Shown piece after piece: positions 9,465-19,884 of a stretch of DNA of 64,000 bases. Position 1 is the first letter of the stretch. Each line of letters starts with the position of its first letter. The notes under the pieces were generated by a model. The model was not told where the DNA came from, ran no database searches, and was given only the letters and a program-made list of their open reading frames with translations. This stretch comes from Bacteroidales bacterium (lineage in GTDB: Bacteria > Bacteroidota > Bacteroidia > Bacteroidales > Tenuifilaceae): assembly GCA_020636835.1 (NCBI GenBank), contig JACJXC010000007.1, positions 186,001-250,000 of the forward strand, in the 5' to 3' direction. A program made the translations under genes and the position numbers.

Positions 9465-9559
9465 TGCACTCAAAGGAAATCAAAAAAAACGCAGAACCGC
9501 ACATTGGTACTATGCTCAATATCTCCAATATACAAACACTCGCATTCGAATAAATTTAA

Positions 9560-11179
<1,620 letters not shown>

Positions 11180-11217
11180 ACCCACTTCCGTAAACTTGGC
11201 GTAATCCAAAACAACTT

Positions 11218-11260
11218 AATTCCCAACAAGGCTCGAAATCCTGTTGGGAATTATTTTTTT
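11218..11260 (+). terminator. Intrinsic terminator of the ABC-F gene
   Basis: AATTCCCAACA(A)G pairs with CCTGTTGGGAATT across a 9-base loop and is followed by a run of seven T. The stem lies 39 bases after the stop codon. Confidence 0.85.
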
Positions 11261-11400
11261 CACAATCCAAGAATCCCGGCAATAAAATTATTGAACAAAT
11301 CCCAATTCCGAAAGATATCCTGGAATAACAAAACTGACACTACCAGCGCCATCGCGCTTTTCAGACCTAAGCCGGCTATTCTATTCTTTGATACGTCCAT
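11260..11400 (-). CDS. Possible 46-residue small membrane protein
   Basis: An ORF from ATG at 11400 to TGA at 11260 encodes MDVSKNRIAGLGLKSAMALV followed by VSVLLFQDIF and RNWDLFNNFIAGILGL. It has a mixed, protein-like composition and one hydrophobic segment (about residues 14-28). No homologue is recognised. It converges on the ABC-F gene and its stop touches that gene's terminator. No clear promoter or ribosome site was found, so it could be chance. Confidence 0.35.
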   Translation of the reverse strand: MDVSKNRIAGLGLKSAMALVVSVLLFQDIFRNWDLFNNFIAGILGL

Positions 11401-11458
11401 GAATGGGTAAATTTTGATTAAAAACTATCACTACGTTCCCACAAAAATGAATTTTTAC

Positions 11459-11680
11459 CACTAAGGCGGTTTATTCCAAAGGCTTATAATGAGATTCCGC
11501 TCCGCTGGAGCTTACTTTAGTGGGTGTTCGTATTTGCTATAAACATGCCGCAGCTCTGCTGCTAATTACTAGCCGCTTAGCGGCGAAATATTTATAGATA
11601 AGCCATTTAGATTCCAGCAATTAAGTTACAGAGTAGCGTAATTTTTAATTCATAGGAGAACAAAAATTTTACCGGACAAT
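11459..11680. repeat. Second copy of the hairpin repeat (right half)
   Basis: It matches 5476-5699 almost throughout, in the same orientation: CACTAAGGC...TTTATTCC, the GCTCC-GCT-GGAGC hairpin, the 61-base cruciform (11537-11597), then GAGTAGCGTAATTTTTAATTC and the ending TTTTACCGGACAAT. The left half of the 5254-5700 element is missing. The outer stem shows a compensatory change: CTACAAA/TTTGTAG in the first copy, CTATAAA/TTTATAG here. That implies the base-paired structure has been conserved. Confidence 0.8.
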
Positions 11681-11766
11681 AATGAAAAACTATTCCTAAA
11701 ATTAAAGATTATCCAATTCATATCAATATTTAACTACTTTTTATGATCAACACATTTGTTATAAAC

Positions 11767-11774
11767 TATTTTTG
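11767..11774 (+). promoter_or_regulatory. -7 box upstream of murF-alr
   Basis: TATTTTTG fits TAnnTTTG, 26 bases before the ATG at 11801. It overlaps the longer TTG-initiated frame's upstream region, supporting the later ATG as the start. Confidence 0.5.
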
Positions 11775-11800
11775 TATTGATAAAAACTGATAGTTGCAAA

Positions 11801-14269
11801 ATGCTACACTACACCACATCCGGAATTGCGAAAACACTCAACGCCAAGCTAATTGGCAATCCCGATATTCCCGTTTCGCTTATCACTACCGATAGCCGAA
11901 CACCAAATGGCGGGATTGGAGCGCTGTTTGTTGCCATTGAGGGTCAAAACCACGATGGACACAAATTCATCGGCGATCTGTATAATTTCCAAAACGTCAG
12001 AGCATTCCTGGTAAGTACACCCAGCAGCCTTGCCGATCAATACCCCGATGCCTCCTTTATTGTATGCAGTAATACGCTGGATGCACTACAAAAACTGGCG
12101 GCCTACCATCGGAGCAAATATACCTACCCCGTGGTGGGCATTACTGGCAGCAACGGAAAAACCATTGTTAAGGAGTGGCTAAACCAGTTGCTATCGGGCA
12201 ATTTCCGAATAGTTCGGAGCCCAAAAAGTTTCAACTCGCAGGTTGGCGTTCCACTCTCGGTACTGCAAATGGACGAAAATTTCCAGATGGGAATCTTCGA
12301 AGCGGGCATATCGCGGGTAGGCGAAATGGACAAACTCCAGCCCATCATCAACCCCGAAATTGGGATATTTACCAATATTGGCTTACCGCATCAGGAAAAT
12401 TTTGCTGATATAGAACAAAAAGTAACCGAGAAGCTAAAACTATTCAAACAGGTAAAGCAGCTTATTTACTGCACCGACCACTCCGAGGTTAGCAATGCAA
12501 TAATCGGCAATATCAACAAAAACACAACTCAACTCTTTACTTGGGGGCACTCCGGAAATGCCGATGTAACAATTGAGCAAATCGATACTGATTCAAAATC
12601 GTCAAAAATCAGTGTAACCTACCAAAACACACCGCTTACCTTCAGCATTCCCTTCTCCGACAAAGCATCCATCGAGAATGCCATGCACTGCCTTTGCCTG
12701 ATGCTTATACTCAGGCTTGATTATAGCACCATCGGGGAACGCATGGCAAAGCTTATCCCTGTGGCAATGCGGCTGGAGCTAAAGGAAGGAATCAACAATT
12801 GCTCAATTATAAACGACAGCTACAACTCCGATATTGGGTCGCTAAAGATTGCGCTGGATTTTCTGGTTCAACAGAAACAGCACAACAACCGCATACTCAT
12901 CCTCTCGGATATTATGCAAAGCGGACTAAAGCCCGAAACCCTTTACGCCGAAGTAGCCCAACTAACGCACGAAAAGGGCATAAATAAGATTATCGGCATT
13001 GGAGCTGAAATATCCCGGTTCGGGCATCTATTCAGTATCAGCAAGGAGTTCTACCCCGACACCACCGAGTTCCTTCAGAACTTCAGCCGACGCCAAATCG
13101 GCAACTCAGCCATCCTGCTAAAGGGCAGCCGCAACTTCCATTTCGAGCGCATATCAACAATCCTTGAGCAGAAGAGCCACAGAACCGTACTCGAGGTTAA
13201 TATCAACGCATTGGTGCATAACCTGAACTTCTACCGGAGCAAACTGAAGCCCAATGTTAAGCTTATGGCCCTGGTTAAAGCGTTCTCGTACGGCAGCGGA
13301 TCGTTCGAGATTGCCAACCTGCTGCAGTACCACCGGGTGGATTACCTGGGCGTTGCCTTTGCCGACGAAGGGGTAGCGCTCCGCGAGGCCGGCATATCGC
13401 TCCCCATCATCGTTCTGAACCCATCGTTTGGCACCTACGAACTGATGATTGAGTACGAATTGGAACCCGAAATATACAGTTTTACTGGCTTAAGCGAGTT
13501 TATAGCCGCGCTAAACAGGATGGGCGTTAGCAACTACTCCGTTCACATTAAAATTGATAGCGGAATGCACCGCCTGGGCTTTACACCCAACCAAATCCCC
13601 GAGCTTATTACAACCCTAAACCAGAGTACGGCAATCAGGGTGAAAAGCGTATTCTCGCACCTGGCCGCCAGCGACGAAACCCAACATGATAGTTTCACAC
13701 AGCATCAGATCGACACTTTTAGGAACGCTTGCACCGACATTTCCGAGGGTATTGGCTACACCCCCATCCGGCATATACTAAATACGGGCGGAATAGAACG
13801 CTACCCCGATGCACAGTTCGACATGGTTCGGCTAGGCATTGGGCTATACGGCATCAGCGCAACACAGCAAAACAACCTGCTCAACGTAAGCACGCTAAAA
13901 AGCAGGATTATTCAGGTTAAACACATCGAGGCTGGCGAAACAATAGGCTATAGCCGCAAAGGCATGGTAAAAAGAGCAACAACGGTAATCACTATCCCCA
14001 TTGGCTACGCCGATGGGCTAAACCGCAAGCTGGGCAATGGCGTTGGGCAAATGCTTGTAAAAGGCAAACTGGCCCCCACAATTGGGAACATCAGCATGGA
14101 TACCTGCACAATAGACGCAACGGGAATTGACGTGTCCGAGGGCGATGAGGTTACAATCTTTGGTACAAATCCAACCATCACCAGCGTGGCCAACGCGCTG
14201 GGAACCATCCCGTACGAGGTACTCACATCGGTGTCGCGGCGGGTAAAGCGGATTTACTACCAGGAGTAG
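11801..14269 (+). CDS. murF-alr: Fused MurF ligase / alanine racemase
   Basis: An 822-residue bifunctional enzyme of cell-wall synthesis. The N-terminal half (to about residue 445) is MurF, which adds D-Ala-D-Ala to UDP-MurNAc-tripeptide; its ATP loop reads GITGSNGKT. The C-terminal half (from about 460) is a PLP alanine racemase: LVKAFSYGSG carries the PLP lysine, and GETIGYSRKG contains the catalytic tyrosine. This fusion is a known arrangement in Bacteroidota and lets one protein make and use D-alanine. In the racemase, the usual VKADAYG is VKAFSYG. A TTG 24 bases upstream would extend the frame, but ATG at 11801 gives a normal MurF N-terminus. Confidence 0.93.
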   Translation: MLHYTTSGIAKTLNAKLIGNPDIPVSLITTDSRTPNGGIGALFVAIEGQNHDGHKFIGDLYNFQNVRAFLVSTPSSLADQYPDASFIVCSNTLDALQKLAAYHRSKYTYPVVGITGSNGKTIVKEWLNQLLSGNFRIVRSPKSFNSQVGVPLSVLQMDENFQMGIFEAGISRVGEMDKLQPIINPEIGIFTNIGLPHQENFADIEQKVTEKLKLFKQVKQLIYCTDHSEVSNAIIGNINKNTTQLFTWGHSGNADVTIEQIDTDSKSSKISVTYQNTPLTFSIPFSDKASIENAMHCLCLMLILRLDYSTIGERMAKLIPVAMRLELKEGINNCSIINDSYNSDIGSLKIALDFLVQQKQHNNRILILSDIMQSGLKPETLYAEVAQLTHEKGINKIIGIGAEISRFGHLFSISKEFYPDTTEFLQNFSRRQIGNSAILLKGSRNFHFERISTILEQKSHRTVLEVNINALVHNLNFYRSKLKPNVKLMALVKAFSYGSGSFEIANLLQYHRVDYLGVAFADEGVALREAGISLPIIVLNPSFGTYELMIEYELEPEIYSFTGLSEFIAALNRMGVSNYSVHIKIDSGMHRLGFTPNQIPELITTLNQSTAIRVKSVFSHLAASDETQHDSFTQHQIDTFRNACTDISEGIGYTPIRHILNTGGIERYPDAQFDMVRLGIGLYGISATQQNNLLNVSTLKSRIIQVKHIEAGETIGYSRKGMVKRATTVITIPIGYADGLNRKLGNGVGQMLVKGKLAPTIGNISMDTCTIDATGIDVSEGDEVTIFGTNPTITSVANALGTIPYEVLTSVSRRVKRIYYQE

Positions 14270-14299
14270 GGCAACGGTTGTTGGGATATTGATTGAGAG

Positions 14300-14329
14300 T
14301 TGTAAGTATTGGTTAAATATGTAACTTTG
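14300..14329 (+). promoter_or_regulatory. Promoter of the restriction-modification operon
   Basis: TTG (14300-14302) and TAACTTTG (14322-14329) are separated by 19 bases, the usual Bacteroidota -33/-7 spacing. The ATG of the endonuclease gene follows only 7 bases later, so the messenger would have a very short leader. Confidence 0.6.
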
Positions 14330-14336
14330 TGAAAAA

Positions 14337-15119
14337 ATGAATACATGGACTAATCTAAGCATAGAATACGCAAACCAACGATCGTACCTAGACGATTTAT
14401 TCCACGTCTATCCAACAATACCTGAAGGGATTCGTGAAATAGATGCGGAAATTTGGCAAGATGTTGAAAAAGCATTTAAACGGAAAAACAACAAATTACT
14501 CATAAAAGAACTCCTAAGATTAGACCTGTTCCCAATAAAAGATAGTTACATTGCATATTTAAAACGAGACAACTCTTCGATAGACCGAAATCCGAGAACA
14601 ATAAATCGGATTTGCGGTAGAATTTATGAATTAGGACTAGACAAACTATACGAAAGGTGTAGCGAGCCAAAAGAAACAAATAGGCAAATTGGCCCAATGT
14701 TTCGCGAATGGTTACGAAAGAAATCACTGGGGATAACTCCAGTAGAATTAACTAAGTTCCTTGCTAATAAAAAGGATGCGATTCTAGACGGAAGCGATAA
14801 ATCATTGATGGATTTTGCACGCGAAGAATTAGGCTATAAGCACAATAAAGGTCTTGATTTTGTAGGCAGATTCAATGGCAAATATGTTTTAGGCGAAGCA
14901 AAGTTTTTAACAGATTTCGGGGGACATCAAAACGCACAATTTAATGACGCAATCAGTACCGTTGAGGCGAAGAGAGTAAATGCTACTATGATTGCCATTT
15001 TAGACGGAGTTTTATACATCAAAGGCAATAATAAAATGTATAAATCACTAACGGAAACTTACAAAAACTACAACATTATGAGTGCACTTGTACTTCGCGA
15101 ATATCTATACCAAATCTAA
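14337..15119 (+). CDS. Type II restriction endonuclease (PD-(D/E)xK type)
   Basis: A 260-residue protein directly ahead of a DNA methyltransferase gene. The likely nuclease core is GLDFVGRFNGKYVLGEAKF, with Asp174, Glu187 and Lys189 as the D...ExK metal site, followed by TDFGGHQNAQFNDA. The rest is mostly helical and carries no other domain I recognise. The target site cannot be read from the sequence. The gene is visibly more AT-rich than murF-alr upstream, which suggests horizontal transfer. The stop is 3 bases before the methyltransferase ATG, so the two are co-transcribed with the nuclease first. The nuclease role is inferred from the motif and the neighbour. Confidence 0.8.
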   Translation: MNTWTNLSIEYANQRSYLDDLFHVYPTIPEGIREIDAEIWQDVEKAFKRKNNKLLIKELLRLDLFPIKDSYIAYLKRDNSSIDRNPRTINRICGRIYELGLDKLYERCSEPKETNRQIGPMFREWLRKKSLGITPVELTKFLANKKDAILDGSDKSLMDFAREELGYKHNKGLDFVGRFNGKYVLGEAKFLTDFGGHQNAQFNDAISTVEAKRVNATMIAILDGVLYIKGNNKMYKSLTETYKNYNIMSALVLREYLYQI

Positions 15120-15122
15120 CCT

Positions 15123-16184
15123 ATGCACAACATACTAATTCAGGGTGATAACATTGAAGGGCTAAATTACCTCCTAAATGAGAGGGAATTAAAAGGCAAA
15201 GTGGATTTAGTTTACATCGACCCACCATTTGCAACAGGTGGCAATTTTACAATTAGTAATGGAAGAGCAACAACAATAAGCAATTCGAAAAAAGGCGACA
15301 TCGCATACAGCGACACATTGAAAGGCGCTGATTTTATTGATTTTTTACGAGAACGACTCCAATTATTAAAAGAATTACTGTCGGAACAAGGATCGATATA
15401 CTTACACATTGATTATAAGATTGGACATTACGTTAAAGTGATGATGGATGAGGTTTTTGGTATTGAAAACTTTAGAAATGATATCACAAGAATAAAATGT
15501 AATCCAAAGAATTTCAACCGGATAGGATACGGCAATATTAAGGATCTAATCCTTTTTTACACAAAATCGACCAATCCAATTTGGAATGAACCTAGAGAAA
15601 AATATACCGATAAAGATTTCGAGAAACTATTCCCAAAAACTGACAAACAGGGACGTAGGTACACAACCGTTCCTATTCACGCCCCCGGTGAAACAGAGAA
15701 CGGTAAGTCCAATCAACCATTCAAAGGGATTCTCCCCCCCAAAGGAAGACATTGGAGAGTGGATGTTGATACATTAACTCAATGGGACAATGAAGGACTT
15801 ATTGAGTGGTCAAATACCGGAAATCCTAGAAAAATCATTTACGCCGACGAACGAGAAGGGAAAAGAGTTCAAGATATATGGGAATACAAAGACCCTCAAT
15901 ACCCAACATATCCAACAGAAAAAAATCAGGATTTACTCGATCTAATAATCAAAACATCATCCAATGAAAAAAGCATTGTACTTGACTGTTTCTGCGGCTC
16001 TGGAACTACTTTAAAATCGGCACACTCACAAAATAGATGTTGGATAGGAATAGATCAATCCGAATTGGCAATAAATGCAACAAAAGAAAAAATTGGAATT
16101 ATCGAAGGGAATCTGTTCATTCCTAAGCCCAACTTTGAATTTATTAAACTCGCTGAAAAACTTCCAATAGCAAACAAGTTGTAA
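15123..16184 (+). CDS. Type II DNA methyltransferase, beta class
   Basis: A 353-residue N6-adenine or N4-cytosine methyltransferase that should protect the host from the upstream endonuclease. Motif IV DPPF is near the N-terminus (33-36), and the SAM-binding motif I DCFCGSGTT is near the C-terminus (288-296). Catalytic region before SAM region, with the target-recognition segment between, defines the beta class. DPPF is nearer the DPPY of adenine enzymes than the SPPY of cytosine-N4 enzymes. Base composition is AT-rich like its partner. No controller (C) protein gene is present. Confidence 0.9.
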   Translation: MHNILIQGDNIEGLNYLLNERELKGKVDLVYIDPPFATGGNFTISNGRATTISNSKKGDIAYSDTLKGADFIDFLRERLQLLKELLSEQGSIYLHIDYKIGHYVKVMMDEVFGIENFRNDITRIKCNPKNFNRIGYGNIKDLILFYTKSTNPIWNEPREKYTDKDFEKLFPKTDKQGRRYTTVPIHAPGETENGKSNQPFKGILPPKGRHWRVDVDTLTQWDNEGLIEWSNTGNPRKIIYADEREGKRVQDIWEYKDPQYPTYPTEKNQDLLDLIIKTSSNEKSIVLDCFCGSGTTLKSAHSQNRCWIGIDQSELAINATKEKIGIIEGNLFIPKPNFEFIKLAEKLPIANKL

Positions 16185-16291
16185 ATAATTTGAACTTATA
16201 AGACACCGGCATAGCACTCTCATTTCGCATTCTAATCTTTTAATCAAAACGCGAAATAGTTTCTTAAGAGTGGAACTACAACAAAATTCTA

Positions 16292-16993
16292 CTAGCCCAA
16301 ATCGCTAATACGCTCCAGCTTGTAATGATCCAGAATTTTAATTCTGCGGCCATCGAGCTCAATCACTCCCTCGTCGGAAAAGCTCGAAAGGGTGCGAATG
16401 GCGTTTGATGTGGTCATGTTCGAAAGGTTGGCCAGATCCTCGCGCGAGAGGTAAACCTTTATGGTTTTACTATCGTCCTCCAACCCGTAGGTATCGCGCA
16501 AAAACACCAACGATTCGGCCAACCGGCCACGAATATGCTTTTGGGTTAGGGTAACTGTTCTATTGGTGGAATAGCCCAGCTCTGTGGCAACGGATTTAAG
16601 TATATGAAGCGTTAGCTCGGCATTATGCCGCAGAACATCCATAAAGACATCCCGATCGATGGTGCACACAATGGAATCCTCGAGCGCCTGAGCTGTGGCA
16701 GTATAATTTTCGTCGGCAAATAACGCTCTGTAACCTATAAAGCCAATGGGCTTAGCCATACGCACTATCTGGTCGCGACCACCAACCCCCTCCTTGTAGA
16801 GCTTAACCTTCCCCCGCGACAAACAAACCAAACCGGCAGGCCTATCGCCTTCGCGGTAAATAATTTCGCCCTTGCGGACACTCATGCACGAAAAATTTCC
16901 GTGCATTTTCTCCTTTTCATCGGGCTTTAAATTCGGGAAAAGACCGCACACCCCTTCGAAAACGTTTTCGGTGTCGATATGATGTTGAGCCAT
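16292..16993 (-). CDS. Crp/Fnr-family transcriptional regulator
   Basis: A 233-residue regulator with an N-terminal cyclic-nucleotide-binding-type beta barrel (about 20-135) and a C-terminal winged helix (about 155-225; LSREDLANLSNMTTSNAIRTL is the HTH). No FNR-type cysteine cluster is seen at the N-terminus, so an iron-sulfur oxygen sensor is unlikely. The ligand is unknown. An inverted repeat overlaps its promoter (17009-17053), which suggests autoregulation. Confidence 0.9.
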   Translation of the reverse strand: MAQHHIDTENVFEGVCGLFPNLKPDEKEKMHGNFSCMSVRKGEIIYREGDRPAGLVCLSRGKVKLYKEGVGGRDQIVRMAKPIGFIGYRALFADENYTATAQALEDSIVCTIDRDVFMDVLRHNAELTLHILKSVATELGYSTNRTVTLTQKHIRGRLAESLVFLRDTYGLEDDSKTIKVYLSREDLANLSNMTTSNAIRTLSSFSDEGVIELDGRRIKILDHYKLERISDLG

Positions 16994-17008
16994 GATAATA
17001 CTGTTCTG

Positions 17009-17053
17009 ATTAATGCTTCAAATTTATAAATTTTTATGCTCTGAAACATTAAT
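17009..17053 (-). promoter_or_regulatory. Inverted repeat over the crp/fnr promoter
   Basis: Arms ATTAATGCTTCA (17009-17020) and TGAAACATTAAT (17042-17053) match as an inverted repeat with one mismatch, separated by 21 bases. A minus-strand -7 box TAAATTTG lies at 17026-17019, inside the repeat. It may be an operator for the downstream Crp/Fnr protein. Confidence 0.5.
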
Positions 17054-17146
17054 TTAACAAAAGATTTACCCAACCCACGTATCACAATGCAAATGCTTGA
17101 TCGTAAAACAATTACACCGATCGAAAGAACGATTCAGAAAAGGGTA

Positions 17147-18814
17147 TCACCACTTAGCCACCAATGGCATCTTCCGACCAGCACCAAAAGCTTTGGACGA
17201 CACCCTAAGGATAGGAGCCACCTGGAATCGTTTATACTCATTCACGTTAACCATCCGAACCACGCGGCGTACCACCTCTGAATTATATCCCATTTGAATA
17301 ATCTGTTCGGCACTACATTGCCGCTCAATATAGGCATACAGGATTGCATCGAGCGTATCGTAGGGTGGCAGCGAATCGGAATCCTTCTGATCGGGTCGCA
17401 ACTCGGCCGATGGGGGTTTAATTATCGAATTAACCGGTATAACCTCATCATCCTTATTGATATAGTGAGCCAACCGGTAAACGTCGGTTTTGTAAACATC
17501 GCCCAGCACGCTAATGGCGCCATTCATATCGCCGTAAAGAGTTCCATACCCCACAGCAGCCTCACTCTTATTGGTTGTGTTAAGCAGTAAATGCCCAAAT
17601 TTATTGGAAATAGCCATAAGCAGGGTACCCCGCACACGAGCCTGAATATTCTCCTCGGTTACATCCTCAGGCAAATCGGCAAATAACGGATTAAGCTGAC
17701 TCCTGAACGAATCGAACACGGGCTGAATGGCAACGGTATCATACTGTATGCTTAGTTTCTGAGCCAAAGCCACGGCATCGTCGATGGAATGCTGCGAAGA
17801 GTACTGCGAGGGCATTAGTAAAACCCGAATGGCCTGCGATCCGAGGGCGCGCTGAGCCAGCGCAAGCACCACAGCCGAATCGATTCCACCCGAAAGTCCC
17901 AACGTGGCCTTCGTAAATCCCATTTTACCAAAATAATCGCGAATTCCCATTACCAGCGCATCGTGAATCCGGGATATTCGAACAACATCAGGATTAGCAG
18001 TAAAAGGGCTCTTATCCCCACCCTGGCTCAGGGTCTCGGTATCGATCACCAAGAAATCTTCCTCAAAACTTTTCAACTTATGGATCACGTTTCCACTCTC
18101 ATCAAGCACCATGGATCCCCCATCAAAAAGAATTTCGGTGTTGCCGCCCACTTGGTTCACATAAACCACAGGTAAAGAGTAACGGGCTACATTGCTACGG
18201 AACACCTGAAGCCTGCGCTCCTCGCTGTCGCCACTGAATGGAGATGCGGCTATGTTTACAATGATATCGGGCGATTGCTCCGAAAGTTTGGCCATGGGCG
18301 AATTACGATAGAGCCTTTGGCGCCCAAACGATGAAGCCACAGGCTGATCGTCCCACAAATCCTCGCAAACCGTAATGGCGACTCTTGTGCCGCCGATACA
18401 GGCCAATGCGTACTGGTCGGCATTGGGTTCAAAGTAGCGGTACTCATCAAATATATCGTAATCGGGTAAGAGCGATTTGTGATGAACGCTTGCCACACGC
18501 CCATTGGCCAATACGAAAGCCGAATTGTACAACATTTTACCCTGAGGGTTTGGGTTAAGGCTTGGAGCCCCAACCACCGCAGCAATGCCTTGGCAATGCC
18601 GGGCAATAGTCCCAATTGCATCAGTGCAACTCTGCACAAACTCCTCACGCTCCAGCAAATCGTGCGGTGGATACCCACAAACGGCCAACTCCGAAAAAAC
18701 TATCAAATCAACATTTTCTGATTTTGCCCGGTTTATGGCACCCACCATTTTATCCACATTGCCACCAAAATGGTTTACCGTAAAATTAAGCTGTGCAAGT
18801 GCTAATTTCATCAA
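17147..18814 (-). CDS. nadE: Glutamine-dependent NAD+ synthetase
   Basis: A 555-residue enzyme that makes NAD+ from nicotinic acid adenine dinucleotide, ATP and glutamine. The N-terminal nitrilase-type glutaminase domain (1 to about 260) shows the Glu (SELAVCGYP, Glu42), Lys (HKSLLPDY) and Cys (VCEDLWDD) triad. The C-terminal synthetase domain has the PP-loop LSGGIDSA. Length and domain order fit the two-domain NadE family. The frame starts MMKLALAQLN; the second ATG (18811) is equally good. It follows the outer-membrane protein gene with a 9-base gap. Confidence 0.95.
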   Translation of the reverse strand: MMKLALAQLNFTVNHFGGNVDKMVGAINRAKSENVDLIVFSELAVCGYPPHDLLEREEFVQSCTDAIGTIARHCQGIAAVVGAPSLNPNPQGKMLYNSAFVLANGRVASVHHKSLLPDYDIFDEYRYFEPNADQYALACIGGTRVAITVCEDLWDDQPVASSFGRQRLYRNSPMAKLSEQSPDIIVNIAASPFSGDSEERRLQVFRSNVARYSLPVVYVNQVGGNTEILFDGGSMVLDESGNVIHKLKSFEEDFLVIDTETLSQGGDKSPFTANPDVVRISRIHDALVMGIRDYFGKMGFTKATLGLSGGIDSAVVLALAQRALGSQAIRVLLMPSQYSSQHSIDDAVALAQKLSIQYDTVAIQPVFDSFRSQLNPLFADLPEDVTEENIQARVRGTLLMAISNKFGHLLLNTTNKSEAAVGYGTLYGDMNGAISVLGDVYKTDVYRLAHYINKDDEVIPVNSIIKPPSAELRPDQKDSDSLPPYDTLDAILYAYIERQCSAEQIIQMGYNSEVVRRVVRMVNVNEYKRFQVAPILRVSSKAFGAGRKMPLVAKW

Positions 18815-18823
18815 TCCAAAAAT

Positions 18824-19486
18824 TTAAAAAACAATACCAACCCTTAACGATAGGCTCTGCGACATGATTGAGCCATTCTCCGTGTCCAGAATTTTACTTA
18901 AGCCACTGGTAAACGAAAGGCCAAACTGCAGCGCACTCTCGTCGCCCAACGAGCGCTCCATCCCAACACCAATGTAGTATGCCACAAAGGCAAACTTGAA
19001 GTGATCGGTGGCCGTTTCGCGATCCACGCCATTGCTATCGTCCCAAGCAAAGCCCTTAATTCGGAAATTGGCCTTCAGCCCCACATTGGCAAAAAATGTA
19101 TTATACCCTATTTGATTGGTCCGGAACTTGAACCCCACAGGCAATGTGATGTACTGAGCCTTCAACTTAATACTTTTACCCACAGCCACGGTGTAGGTGC
19201 TATCGTTAGTTTTCAGGGCGAATGGCTCCGCGAATTTCAGGTTTCCGCCCAAACTATTGAGCGATAGCCCCGACGAAAGCGCGTACCTCTGAGCAAAGTA
19301 CTTATCGGCTGTAAAGCCTACATTAAAACTGGCCACCGAGCCATTGGGATCGTACTTTTTGGTGTCGGAATTGAACCACGACAGCTGGGGATCGACAAAA
19401 ACGCCAAAGCTAAACTGAGCCTTAGCATGGTTAACCATCAGGGTTAACAGCCCGATTACGGCAATAATACTTAATCTCGTTTTCAT
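18824..19486 (-). CDS. Outer-membrane beta-barrel protein, PorT-like
   Basis: A 220-residue protein with a signal peptide (cleavage near AKAQ, residue 23) and alternating beta-strands ending in SLRVGIVF, a C-terminal aromatic residue typical of outer-membrane barrels. It fits the small eight-stranded barrel (PorT/OmpW-like) families of Bacteroidota; the exact role is unknown. It probably shares a transcript with the 47-residue ORF upstream. Confidence 0.8.
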   Translation of the reverse strand: MKTRLSIIAVIGLLTLMVNHAKAQFSFGVFVDPQLSWFNSDTKKYDPNGSVASFNVGFTADKYFAQRYALSSGLSLNSLGGNLKFAEPFALKTNDSTYTVAVGKSIKLKAQYITLPVGFKFRTNQIGYNTFFANVGLKANFRIKGFAWDDSNGVDRETATDHFKFAFVAYYIGVGMERSLGDESALQFGLSFTSGLSKILDTENGSIMSQSLSLRVGIVF

Positions 19487-19535
19487 CCGTACAAAATTTT
19501 AATATTATTAAATATAGCAAGTTACAATTTTGCGT

Positions 19536-19679
19536 TTAACACTCCTTGATCCTAGGATAGAACACCCACTGTTTGGCTTCGCCGAGCTCATAAAAAGCAC
19601 TCGGGTGTTCATCGGTGTTTACCTTCGGTGAACTCACAAGCTCAGTTGCGAAATCTGCATTACATGGATGTTTCATCAT
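19536..19679 (-). CDS. Possible 47-residue small protein
   Basis: The ORF runs from ATG at 19679 to TAA at 19536. The product begins MMKHPCNADFATELVSSPKV, continues NTDEHPSAFYELGEAKQWVF and ends YPRIKEC. Composition is polar and protein-like, with two cysteines near the ends. It precedes the barrel protein by 49 bases on the same strand, and a TACTTTTG -7 box lies about 95 bases upstream. No family is recognised. The DNA also contains inverted repeats (GAACACCC 19560-19567 with GGGTGTTC 19603-19610), so a structured RNA is an alternative. Confidence 0.5.
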   Translation of the reverse strand: MMKHPCNADFATELVSSPKVNTDEHPSAFYELGEAKQWVFYPRIKEC

Positions 19680-19776
19680 GCTTGTTAATTTTCTAAATAT
19701 GATAAAAATACCCTTGATACATTCAAAGAATTGATGTTAGCAATGTAAGCTTTTTAATACTACAATTTAATCCGCA

Positions 19777-19784
19777 CAAAAGTA
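19777..19784 (-). promoter_or_regulatory. -7 box for the small ORF and barrel protein
   Basis: The minus strand reads TACTTTTG, fitting TAnnTTTG. It is about 97 bases before the 47-residue ORF and is the only good box in the gap on that strand. Confidence 0.4.
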
Positions 19785-19884
19785 ACCAATTTTAGTAGAT
19801 AGTGCATCCAATATTGCCGTCGACTTACCAAGTTCAAATAGAGATTCGAAACCGCAACAATTATACCACGGAATGGAGCGGTGT

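Noticed and set aside
19560..19633. Hairpins ahead of the barrel protein read as a riboswitch or REP unit
   Set aside because: They fall inside a plausible 47-codon ORF, match no riboswitch I know, and do not resemble the repeat at 5254-5700.
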